Assembly (NCBI GenBank): GCA_964575715.1
Contig: CAZNSG010000210.1
Span: 1 to 35,975, forward strand
DNA length: 35,975 bases
From: PNAI01 sp964575715
Lineage (GTDB): Bacteria > Pseudomonadota > Alphaproteobacteria > Rhizobiales > Xanthobacteraceae
Direction: 5' to 3'
Every line of letters begins with the position of its first letter. Within the stretch, counting starts at the first letter, position 1. The notes under the pieces were generated by a model. It searched no databases. It was given only the letters and a program-made list of their open reading frames with translations, and had not been told where the DNA came from. The translations under genes and the position numbers were made by a program. Below are positions 1 to 7,677 of this stretch, in pieces.

Positions 1-1652
1 AGTGTCACGATACCGACGGCGACAAATGCCGCGCGCGGCGTTTGGGTGGCGCGCTGCAGCAAGGGTGCGTAGCGGCGCTGCAGCCAGACGATCGCCGGCG
101 ATTCACGCCCTTCGAGCCGCGCGTTACGCAGCAGGATGAGACAGAGCGCCGGCGTCACCGTCATCGCCACGACGAGCGAGGCCACGATCGCGAGCACATA
201 GGTCGTAATCAGCGGTTTGAAGAAAGATCCCGCCAAGCCTTGCATGAACAGGACGGGCACGACCGCGACGACCACGATGAGGGTGGCGTAGACGATCGGC
301 GCCCGCACCTCGAGCGAAGCGTCCAGAATGATGCGCGCCACGCTTCGCGTATCGCCCCCTCGCCGCGCGAGGCGCAGGCGCCGCATGATATTCTCAACGT
401 CGATGATCGCATCATCGACAACAATCCCCAACGCGATCACGAAGCCCGCCAGGACCATTGTGTTGATGTTGGCGCCGGCCTGGAACAGAACGATACCGGC
501 CGCAAGCAGCGATAGCGGAATGGCGATGATGCAGACGATCGCGGTGCGCCATTCGTAAAGGAAAATGATTATGATCCCCACGACCAGCAGGCAGCCCAGC
601 AGCAGCGCCCGTGAGAGATTGTCGATCGAGTCCTCGACGAACGTCGCTGGCCGGAAGATCGTCGTGTCGATCTCGACCCCTGGAAGGCCGCTCTTCATCC
701 CCTCCAGCGCCTGCTCCACCCCGCGGGTGACGGCAAGCGTATTGCCCCAGGGGAACTTTTCGACGATGAGCATGAGGCCCGGGCCGTCGTTAATTATGGC
801 ATCGCCGATCATGCCCGGCGGCGCATAGACAAGATCGGCCACCTCGCGCAGCAACAGCGGTTTCCCGCCCCGTGTGTTTACCGGCACCCGGGCGAGCGTC
901 TCCGGCGTGACGCCGGCGGCCGCGAATTGGAGCTGAAAGCGCTGATTGGGTGTTTCGACGAAGCCGCCGGTGCCGATATGCGCGCCGCGGGCATAGCGCA
1001 GCAGGCCAACGTCGAGGGCATCGGAAACCGCTTCCTGCACCTCGTCGAGCGTAACGTTTGCGGCTGCCATCCGCTTCGGGTCTACCAGGACCTGAAGCAT
1101 TTTGAGCTGCTCGCCCCAGATGGCGATGTTGGCGACGCCGGGAACGCCGAGTAGCCGCTGCCGGATGGTCCAATAGGCGAGCATCGACAAGTCCATCATG
1201 GACTTGTCCTTTGAGGAAATGCCGATCTTCATGATCCGGCTGGTCGAGGACAGCGGCGGCATCATGTAGGGCGGCGCGGCCCAGGTCGGCAGGGATTTGG
1301 TAACGATCGCGATCCGCTCGCTTACCAGTTGCCGCGCGCGGATTTGGTCGGTACCCAGCTTGAAGATCAGCAGGATCGACGACAGTTGCGGCGCCGACTT
1401 CGAGCGCATCACGTCGACGCCAGGGACGCCGTTGAGCGCGTTTTCCAGCGGCACGGTGACGAGTTCTTCAACCTCGGCGGGCGAGAGTCCGAGACAGATC
1501 GTCTGGATCTCGACCTGAGGCGGCGCGAATTCGGGAAATACGTCCACCGCCACGCCCTGCAGGCGCACCAAGCCAAACCACGTCAGCACCGCGCTCAGGG
1601 CGAACACGAGATAACGAAAACGCAGACTGGAACTTATAATCAGCTTCATCAT
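1..1652 (-). CDS. RND efflux permease B, HME/CzcA-like (partial, C-terminus beyond window)
   Basis: N-terminal ~550 residues of an inner-membrane proton-driven RND pump; the gene runs off the left edge. It opens with a cytoplasmic start and TM1, then the periplasmic porter region (VDVFPEFAPPQVEIQT, VPLENALNGVPGV, GTDQIRARQLV, TGGFVETPNQRF), then the TM2-TM4 block. TM4 carries GIVVDDAIIDVENI, so the Asp and Glu positions of the CzcA-type proton relay are present. Tandem ATG codons at 1652 and 1649 compete as start, and no strong ribosome site is visible. It lies 59 bases downstream of the short adaptor gene and is the last visible gene of the operon. The metal-type (HME) assignment rests on the porter sequence; the substrate cannot be read. 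Confidence 0.9.
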   Translation of the reverse strand, partial: MMKLIISSSLRFRYLVFALSAVLTWFGLVRLQGVAVDVFPEFAPPQVEIQTICLGLSPAEVEELVTVPLENALNGVPGVDVMRSKSAPQLSSILLIFKLGTDQIRARQLVSERIAIVTKSLPTWAAPPYMMPPLSSTSRIMKIGISSKDKSMMDLSMLAYWTIRQRLLGVPGVANIAIWGEQLKMLQVLVDPKRMAAANVTLDEVQEAVSDALDVGLLRYARGAHIGTGGFVETPNQRFQLQFAAAGVTPETLARVPVNTRGGKPLLLREVADLVYAPPGMIGDAIINDGPGLMLIVEKFPWGNTLAVTRGVEQALEGMKSGLPGVEIDTTIFRPATFVEDSIDNLSRALLLGCLLVVGIIIIFLYEWRTAIVCIIAIPLSLLAAGIVLFQAGANINTMVLAGFVIALGIVVDDAIIDVENIMRRLRLARRGGDTRSVARIILDASLEVRAPIVYATLIVVVAVVPVLFMQGLAGSFFKPLITTYVLAIVASLVVAMTVTPALCLILLRNARLEGRESPAIVWLQRRYAPLLQRATQTPRAAFVAVGIVT

Positions 1653-1711
1653 ACGCAAGTACTCTGCACCCCGGCGCTAGCCGTCGTAGAAAAGCAACTT
1701 ACCGAAGGCGG

Positions 1712-2143
1712 CTAGTGGCCGACTCCGACTTCCGTTCCGAAGACCTGCGGCACGCCGGTCGTGAGCACCTTGGTGCCAGTGGGCGGTCCGTCCTTCAGAT
1801 ACACGTTCTCGCCTTTGATGGTGTCGATCTTCACCGCACCGCGCACGAAGGTCATCGGATCGGTGTGGACATAAACCCACGTTCCGCCGGTCAGGTCGTA
1901 GAGAATTGAAGAGTATGGCACGATCCGGCGGCCCGACGGATCCTCGCGCACCTCCTCGATCTGGATTCCGAGCCGTTCGGCTGCTCGCAATGTGAGCGTC
2001 ACCTTCTTGAGCGACACGTTACCCGTGGCCTCGACCAGTGCGGGCTTGCTACGGAGCGGCGCCGCATCGGACAGGGCCGTGGCACAAGACAATACGAGAC
2101 ATGCCGCAGACGCTGCAGCCGCCAGAAAATTGAAACGGATCAT
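1712..2143 (-). CDS. Short RND periplasmic adaptor-like protein (C-terminal adaptor domain only)
   Basis: 143-residue exported protein. The start at 2143 is fixed by a GGGGAG ribosome site (complement of 2152-2157) eight bases upstream; longer in-frame starts would overlap permease A. The N-terminus is a hydrophobic signal segment (FNFLAAAASAACLVLSC), with a weak lipobox-like V-L-S-C. The rest (VPYSSILYDLTGGTWVYV, VRGAVKIDTIKGENVYL, GTKVLTTGVPQVFGTEVGV) resembles the membrane-proximal C-terminal part of CusB/CzcB/HlyD-type adaptors. The hairpin, lipoyl and most beta-barrel segments of a normal ~350-400 residue adaptor are absent. It sits between two RND permease genes, 38 bases from the first and 59 from the second, so it probably works with them; whether it can bridge to an outer membrane channel alone is doubtful. 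Confidence 0.8.
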   Translation of the reverse strand: MIRFNFLAAAASAACLVLSCATALSDAAPLRSKPALVEATGNVSLKKVTLTLRAAERLGIQIEEVREDPSGRRIVPYSSILYDLTGGTWVYVHTDPMTFVRGAVKIDTIKGENVYLKDGPPTGTKVLTTGVPQVFGTEVGVGH

Positions 2144-2181
2144 GTGGTCTACTCCCCTATATTTTCTGCAACAAGCAGCGA

Positions 2182-5100
2182 TCATGACGCGGATTCCATT
2201 TCGAGATCGAGCCGATCTGCCGTCCAACCGGCGCCAAACCGCGCGTAAAGGCCCGGAAGCACGAGCAGTACTGCGAGCGTCGAGGTAACAATACCGCCCA
2301 GAACCGCCACCGCGAGCGGGTAGGCGATTTCAAGCCCGGCGACATCGCCTATAATCGCGAACGGAAGCACGAGAACGAACGTCGTGACCGATGCGGCCAT
2401 GATGCTCGGGAATTTCTCCCGCAAGCCGCGGCGCACCAGCGCTTCCCCAAACGGCTCGCCTTCGTGCAATTGCAGATGTTGAAAATGGGCGACGAGACCG
2501 ATGCCCTGCCGCACCGTCAGTGCGAGCACCGCCCCCAGGCCCAAGAGAGAACCGAGCGAAAAGTCGCCATTGCCGATCGCGATCGCCGCCAGACCGCCCA
2601 GCACCGCGATCGGCACTCCAAGCAGCGACAGGGCGGTGAGCGCCCAACTGCGGAGCACCGCCTGCGTCAGCAGGAACATCAAAACCCCCGCCGCGGCCAT
2701 ATAGCCGTAAATCGACCGCAGGGCAGTACGCTGTTCATTGTATTCGCCCAGCACCTCGGCATGGTGTTCAAACGGAAACGTGACCTGCTTGATGCTTTTT
2801 GCGACGTCATTCGCCACATCCGCAAGCGGCTGCTCGTCCACATTCGCCGTAACGTCGATGCGGCGCGAAGAGCCCTGGCGCCGGATGATGCTAATGGCCG
2901 GCGCGATGCGGACGTCTGCAACCTGAGCCAGACGAACGGGCGACTCGCTATCGCTGTTGATCATCAGGTTGCGTATGTCCTCGATGTTGTCGCGCATCTC
3001 CGGGCGGCCCCAGACCACAACATTGAAAACTTTCTGTTCCTCGAACAGCGCACCTACGGTGATGCCTCCGACCACTGCCGAGGTAGCCCTACGGACGTCG
3101 CCCGGTTTCAGGCCGAATTGGGCCGCACGATCGACATCCACCTTGACCACGATCGCCGGCTCTTGCGTCTGCAACTCAACCTGAGGATTTTCAATGCCGG
3201 GAATCTTCGCAATCGACGCGCGGATTTCCTCCGCCTTGGCGCGAATGATGTCGAAGTTGTTGCCATAGACGCGCACGGTGACGGCATCCCGTTCACCGGT
3301 GAGCGCTTCACGCAGCTTAGCCGACAAGTATGTCCCGACCCGGCCACGCATGCCGAGATAGGTGTTGACGGAAACTTCGACGGCATCGACCGTTGCTTCG
3401 TAGTCGGCCTTCGGATCGATGTTGACCCATACCTGCCCGGCGTTCACGTCCGTCGCGCGTTCGCAGTTGCAAAGCAGGGCTCGTCCGAGACTGGCGGAGG
3501 CATTTCGCACACCGGGGATCTGCCGTAGATGGCCGATCAGGCCCTCGGTGGTTCGGGTCATCGCCTGCAGCGAGGTGCCGGGCGGGCCCTGCCATTCGAT
3601 GACCAGATCGGTCTCCTTGAAGCTGGGTATCATGTCGCGTTCGAGCGTACCCCAGACCGCGACGCAGGCGATCGCCGCCACGACGCCAGCTCCGATACAG
3701 GGAATCGGCGCGCGGGCGACGCGGCCGACAATGCGATCGAAAAGCTCGGCCAATTTGTTCATGGGCGAACCGACCCCAGAGTTCAGCGGCGCATTGGCGA
3801 GAAGCAGTGCCGCGAGCGCGGGGGTCGCGATCAATGCCACCGCCATCGAGGCAGATACGGTGGCGATATAAGCCCAGGCCATCGGCGCGAAGAACGCGGC
3901 GGACCGGCCGTGCACGAAAAGGACGGGCAGCGCTGCGAGCACGATGATCAGCGACGCGTACACCATCGGCCTGCGCGTTTCGAGCATCGCACGGGCGATG
4001 ACCAGGAAGCCGGACCGTCCGTCGCGCGGTGCTTGCAAACGGCGAAGCGCGTTGTCGATGTCGTGAATGCTTTCATGCACGACTACACCGGTGGCCATCA
4101 GCAAGCCGGCGATAATCATCATGCTGAGCGAGACCCCGGCGACGTGCAGCAGGAGCCCAGCCGTGACGAACGACAATAGGGTCGCGGCCAGGGCGATGAC
4201 GGCGGTCCGCCAGCTGCCCATCAGAAGGCCGAGCGCGGCGGCGATCAGGACGATCGAGATGATCGCTGCTTTCCCCAGATTGCCGGTTGCCCGTTCGATG
4301 AAGCTTGCGGGACGGTAGATAGTCGTATCGATCTCGATCCCGGGCAGCCCGGGTTTCATCTCCTCGAGTGCGCGCTCGACGCCGCGCGTCACGTCCAATG
4401 TGTTGAAACCGGGAAACTTCTCAATCACCACCATCAGGCCGGGCCCGTCGCCGATAATGGCGTCCCCGATCAATGGCTGATGGCCTTCCAGCACATGCGC
4501 GACGTCGCCAATACGCGTGGTGGTGCCAGTCACCGCCACCTTTGAGAAGGTCTGCGCGTTGGTGATTGGCAGCTGGTGCCGGATATTGAGCCGCTGGTTC
4601 GGCGTATCGATGAAGCCGCCGGTGCCTGGCGTGGACGAGTTGAGGTAAGTGAGCGGCGAGGACCATACCGCCTCACCGGCCGTCTTGATCACCTGCTCGA
4701 GCGTGACGCCCTTGTTTCGCAGGTGCTGGGTATCGACATGCACCTGCACCTGCCGTTCGCGCTCACCCCATATCGAAACGTTCGCGACGCCCGGTACGCC
4801 GGCGAGGCGAGGCGCGATGTACCAGCGCGCCTGAACGGACATGTCGGTCAGCGAAACCGATTTCGAACTCAGGCCGATATTCATGACCCGGCTGGCTGAG
4901 GCAATGGGCTGCAGCATAACCGGAGGTTTGGAGACGTTCGGCAGGGCGGCCGCCTGAGTCAGCCGCTCCTGAACCATCTGGCGCGCTTGCATAAGGTCGG
5001 TGCCAGGCGCGAAAATCATTTCGATGGTTGAAAGTCCCGCCATCGACTCGGATCGGATGACCTGAAGCCACGGCACGCCATTAAGCAGGTCAGCTTCCAG

Positions 5101-5310
5101 CGGCACGGTAATCAGCGATTCGACCTCGGCGCTGGAGAGGCCGAGCGATTCCGTCTTCACAATAACCGTCAGCGGCGAGAATTCGGGGTAAATGTCCAGC
5201 GGCTTATTTCTGACGCCCGCTGCCCCGAATATCAGCAGGCCCGCCGCGACAACAACAACGATGTTGCGCAAGCGCAGACTGGTAGAAATGATCGACACTA
5301 AAACGCGCAT
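2182..5310 (-). CDS. RND efflux permease A, HME/CzcA-like, altered TM4 proton relay
   Basis: Full-length 1042-residue RND permease. Porter-domain signatures are clear: DIYPEFSPLTVIVKTE at 39-54, VPLEADLLNGVPW, PGTDLMQARQMVQERL at 102-117, TGGFIDTPNQRLNIR near 230-244, and the second half from about 535. TM4 reads GVVVHESIHDIDN at 408-420. In CzcA-type pumps the matching stretch has the form VDGA..VEN, and in permease B next door it is VVDDAIIDVEN. Here the first Asp is His412, followed by Glu413, and the Glu before the Asn is Asp419. The start at 5310 is preceded by a GGGGCGGGG stretch. It is the first gene of the minus-strand operon; the tandem repeat region lies upstream. It may be a specialised, non-equivalent partner of permease B. 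Confidence 0.92.
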   Translation of the reverse strand: MRVLVSIISTSLRLRNIVVVVAAGLLIFGAAGVRNKPLDIYPEFSPLTVIVKTESLGLSSAEVESLITVPLEADLLNGVPWLQVIRSESMAGLSTIEMIFAPGTDLMQARQMVQERLTQAAALPNVSKPPVMLQPIASASRVMNIGLSSKSVSLTDMSVQARWYIAPRLAGVPGVANVSIWGERERQVQVHVDTQHLRNKGVTLEQVIKTAGEAVWSSPLTYLNSSTPGTGGFIDTPNQRLNIRHQLPITNAQTFSKVAVTGTTTRIGDVAHVLEGHQPLIGDAIIGDGPGLMVVIEKFPGFNTLDVTRGVERALEEMKPGLPGIEIDTTIYRPASFIERATGNLGKAAIISIVLIAAALGLLMGSWRTAVIALAATLLSFVTAGLLLHVAGVSLSMMIIAGLLMATGVVVHESIHDIDNALRRLQAPRDGRSGFLVIARAMLETRRPMVYASLIIVLAALPVLFVHGRSAAFFAPMAWAYIATVSASMAVALIATPALAALLLANAPLNSGVGSPMNKLAELFDRIVGRVARAPIPCIGAGVVAAIACVAVWGTLERDMIPSFKETDLVIEWQGPPGTSLQAMTRTTEGLIGHLRQIPGVRNASASLGRALLCNCERATDVNAGQVWVNIDPKADYEATVDAVEVSVNTYLGMRGRVGTYLSAKLREALTGERDAVTVRVYGNNFDIIRAKAEEIRASIAKIPGIENPQVELQTQEPAIVVKVDVDRAAQFGLKPGDVRRATSAVVGGITVGALFEEQKVFNVVVWGRPEMRDNIEDIRNLMINSDSESPVRLAQVADVRIAPAISIIRRQGSSRRIDVTANVDEQPLADVANDVAKSIKQVTFPFEHHAEVLGEYNEQRTALRSIYGYMAAAGVLMFLLTQAVLRSWALTALSLLGVPIAVLGGLAAIAIGNGDFSLGSLLGLGAVLALTVRQGIGLVAHFQHLQLHEGEPFGEALVRRGLREKFPSIMAASVTTFVLVLPFAIIGDVAGLEIAYPLAVAVLGGIVTSTLAVLLVLPGLYARFGAGWTADRLDLEMESAS

Positions 5311-5449
5311 GCCCCGCCCCTAACTCACAGCTACAACTCACGGCCTCAACGCTATCGAGCAGATGTCGTACCTGCAAGTTTTAACGCGGCTTCGAAGAGC
5401 GAGGTATTCGTGACATGGTTTATTTGCAACAACGCCGGAGGGGATGCAA

Positions 5450-5620
5450 TTAGTTAACGATTAGTTAACGAGCGACATTGCAACGAAGTCAAATTATAGT
5501 TAACGAGCAACATCGCGACGAAGACAAATTAGTTAACGAGCTACATTGCGATCAAGAGAGTTGCGGCAACGAAGACAAATTAGTTAACGAGCTATATTGC
5601 GATCAAGAGAGTTGCGGCGA
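5450..5620. repeat. Degenerate tandem repeats with a TTAGTTAACGAGC core (five copies)
   Basis: The core TTAGTTAACGA recurs at 5450, 5461, 5529 and 5580, and as TATAGTTAACGA at 5495. Spacing grows from 11 to about 34 to 51 bases. The last two units (5529-5579 and 5580-5620) share a 51-base period including a CAAGAGAGTTGCGGC block. Each core contains the palindrome GTTAAC. The array lies in the intergenic region between the minus-strand RND operon and the plus-strand truncated RND gene, so it could be an array of protein-binding sites or simply slipped-strand expansion. It is much too short and uneven to be a CRISPR. Confidence 0.8.
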
Positions 5621-5850
5621 GTGGTTAATACTGGAGAGTTCAGTTGTTCCATTATGGTGCAAAAAACTTTCTCATTTTTGCTCAAGCTGGACGCATCCGT
5701 AGCCTCGTCTGCACTACACTGAAATGTACGCTGAAGTACTCAAACTCTTCAGCGGCATGTTGCGCCGCACAACTGCACGATGGGACCATCAGACATCCGC
5801 GGCAAAATGTATCGGATTATTATTATGATTGCTGTTTGTGTGCATGCGTG

Positions 5851-5868
5851 TAACTTTAATAAAAGTTA
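5851..5868. promoter_or_regulatory. Inverted repeat TAACTTT-AATA-AAAGTTA, possible operator
   Basis: A perfect 7-base inverted repeat with a 4-base spacer, 47 bases before the ATG of the truncated RND gene. Such a dyad fits a dimeric repressor site. No -35/-10 pair could be assigned confidently, so the regulatory reading is a guess from position and symmetry. Confidence 0.3.
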
Positions 5869-5914
5869 AACAGGTGGGGAGGCGCCTGTCATTTTTTGAG
5901 CGTGAGCAGTTGGC

Positions 5915-6370
5915 ATGTTGCGTTGGGGAATCGGATTTAGTCTACAGTATCGCTTCCTGGTGCTCGCTTGCGCTGCGGCGTTGATTTTCTTCGGCGCCTA
6001 CCGTCTGCGCGACACCGCGGTGGATGTCCTCCCCCAGTTCTCAGCGCCCATCATCAAGATCCAGACTGAAGCGCCCGGTCTTCCCGCAGGCGAAGTGGAA
6101 GGCTTGGTTACGCTCAATCTTGAGGAAAAACTCACCAGCGTCTCCTGGCAAAAAACCATTCGATCAAAGTCGATGACCGGGCTTTCATCGATTCTTATGG
6201 TCTTCGAGCCCGGCACCGACCTCATGCGTGCGCGCCAACTGGTGCAGGAGCGCCTCAAATTGGCGCACGCGCTGCCCAACGTTTCGAAACCGCCGGTCAT
6301 GCCGCAGCCTTTGTCGACGGCGGGCCGCGCGAGGGTTGAATTGGCAACCGGCCTGACAGCGTTAGCTTAG
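5915..6370 (+). pseudogene. Truncated RND permease (N-terminal ~139 residues only)
   Basis: The first ~139 residues match the N-terminus of HME-type RND permeases: TM1, then VDVLPQFSAPIIKIQTEAPGL, EVEGLVTLNLEEKL, GTDLMRARQLVQERL and NVSKPPVMPQPLSTAGR. This aligns with residues 1-140 of permease A (VSKPPVMLQPIASASR). Afterwards homology stops and an unrelated 12-residue tail (ending TGLTALA) runs to a stop at 6370. The remaining ~900 residues of a permease are missing. A small membrane-anchored product could still be made, but it cannot be a pump. It is oriented opposite to the intact operon and marks a rearrangement breakpoint near 6330. Confidence 0.85.
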
Positions 6371-6419
6371 CGAGCCTGTCTTTGAAGAAGATGATGGACG
6401 ACACAGAAGGAAGACAACT

Positions 6420-7151
6420 ATGCGGATGAGACACTTCACTTTTACTTTTTTTATCTTTGCCGCAATCGGTGCTGCAGCGTTATTCTGGATACATTCATAT
6501 TGGCCGCAAAAATCAATAGCGACCGAATATAATCCAGGGATCAATCCTGCGGATTTTGTCGGTGAAATCGACAACAAATATTTTGCTCTGAAACCCGGAA
6601 AGAAATTTACTTACAAAAATAGTGCAGGCACCGAACGGACCGAGATCGTTGTCACTCGAGAGACAAAGAAGATAATGGGGGTGACAACGATTGTCGTTCG
6701 CGCGACCGAATGGAAAAATGGAGTTTTGAAAGAAGACACGCGAGATTGGTATGCTCAGGATAAAAATGGGAATGTCTGGTATTTTGGTGAAGCGGTTGAC
6801 AATTTCGAGAATGGAAAGCTCAAAGATCATGCAGGATCTTGGGAGGCCGGCGTTGATGGAGCAAAACCGGGAATCATAATGCTCGCGCGCCCCAAAGTGG
6901 GCGAGACTTACCGGGAGGAGTATTATGCCGGACGGGCGGAAGACATGGGCACGATTATGGCCCTTGACAAGAAAGTAACGACACCGGCCGGCATATTTGA
7001 TAACTGCCTTAAATTAAAAAGCTGGAGCCAGATTGAACGCGGAAGCGGGTACAAATACTACTGCCCGGCTGCAGGCTTCCTGGTGCTGGAAGAATCAACC
7101 TGGTTGTTTGGTGAAAAAGTCGAATTGGTTGGCATTTCCGATGAGAAATAA
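6420..7151 (+). CDS. Membrane-anchored protein of unknown function (DWYAQD..GNVWYFGE family)
   Basis: 243 residues. The start is supported by GAAGGAA at 6406-6412, seven bases upstream. Residues ~6-24 form one membrane segment or uncleaved signal (FTFTFFIFAAIGAAALFWI), and the rest should lie outside the cytoplasm. The body is beta-rich with YFALKPGKKFTYKN, RETKKIMGVTTIVVRATEW, TRDWYAQDKNGNVWYFGEAV and TPAGIFDNCLKLKSWS. I recognise the DWYAQD..GNVWYFGE pattern as recurring in uncharacterised secreted bacterial proteins but know no assigned function. Codon use is AT-richer than the flanking metabolic genes, suggesting transfer. It lies 49 bases after the RND fragment. Confidence 0.8.
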   Translation: MRMRHFTFTFFIFAAIGAAALFWIHSYWPQKSIATEYNPGINPADFVGEIDNKYFALKPGKKFTYKNSAGTERTEIVVTRETKKIMGVTTIVVRATEWKNGVLKEDTRDWYAQDKNGNVWYFGEAVDNFENGKLKDHAGSWEAGVDGAKPGIIMLARPKVGETYREEYYAGRAEDMGTIMALDKKVTTPAGIFDNCLKLKSWSQIERGSGYKYYCPAAGFLVLEESTWLFGEKVELVGISDEK

Positions 7152-7677
7152 TCCGCCCGGCTTTTAGCGGCGCTCTATGCAGCGTGAAATCAGAAGATCG
7201 AAGCAGCCGAGCTTGTAATCAAAAACAGGCTTCACGTGGTCCCATGGATGGGACCGACTTCGTGCCCCCGAATCTCGCCGTCCGAGTGTTCATCCAGTAA
7301 AGACCGCGGAGATGATCGTTGACAGCGCGGCGCAAGCGTGATCGGAGCGATTAGGCGGCGGCCTTTCGTTGATGTGCGCGCATCCAGTTCCAGGGTGAGA
7401 GCTCTTCGATCCGCGCCTATCCCGACACATCCAAAGAGTCATAATCACTGTGTCAAGGTGCTAGTGATCAACTTCCGACCCGGTGCGGCCTTCTTCCCCG
7501 ATTACGACCGCTTCTATCACCACCGACATCAAGCCGACCTACAATTCGACCTCCACGACGACCAGCACAGCATCAGCGAGCCGCTGAAGGTCGCATACTG
7601 TGCCGGGCCGAGCCGCACGCCGCAGTTACGTGCCGAGACAATGAAGTTATTTCGCAGTGGCAGGTCACTCTTCGAAG
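7152..7677. other. Intergenic region with transposon debris
   Basis: Apart from the IS66-type remnant described separately, no gene is convincing. A plus-strand reading at about 7450-7650 (VKVLVINFRPGAAFFPDYDRFYHH) has no recognisable family and spans the transposase remnant, so it is not called. The stretch 7570-7640 is GC-rich and may be a fragment of another lost gene. Confidence 0.5.
7220..7425 (-). mobile_element. IS66-type transposase C-terminal remnant and element end
   Basis: Read on the minus strand, 7413-7351 encodes RIEELSPWNWMRAHQRKAAA and a stop. This matches the C-terminal end of IS66-family transposases, which typically finish with a R(I/L)xELLPWNW segment. An in-frame TAG lies just upstream (7420-7422), so the reading frame is broken. 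The following ~130 bases, including the short palindrome around GTCCCATCCATGGGAC at 7238-7253, look like the non-coding right end of the element. The rest of the transposase and both terminal repeats are not recognisable. Confidence 0.55.

Larger units (their letters stand above)
5311..5914. other. AT-rich intergenic region between divergent RND genes
   Basis: No convincing gene. It holds the tandem TTAGTTAACGAGC array and, near the downstream gene, the inverted repeat at 5851-5868. The last two repeat units are in frame and could encode a repeated 17-residue peptide (EDKLVNELHCDQESCGN), but this needs a TTG start and has no ribosome site. Base composition is visibly lower in GC than the RND genes on the left, consistent with a junction into acquired DNA. 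Confidence 0.6.

Noticed and set aside
5450..5620. Possible CRISPR array
   Set aside because: Repeat cores are 11-13 bases with unequal spacing of 11 to 51 bases, and the spacers are themselves repeated. No cas gene nearby.
5478..5702. Open frame with a repeated 17-residue peptide (EDKLVNELHCDQESCGN)
   Set aside because: It needs a TTG start, has no ribosome site, and the peptide repeat is fully explained by the 51-base DNA repeat. Low-complexity tail without family resemblance.
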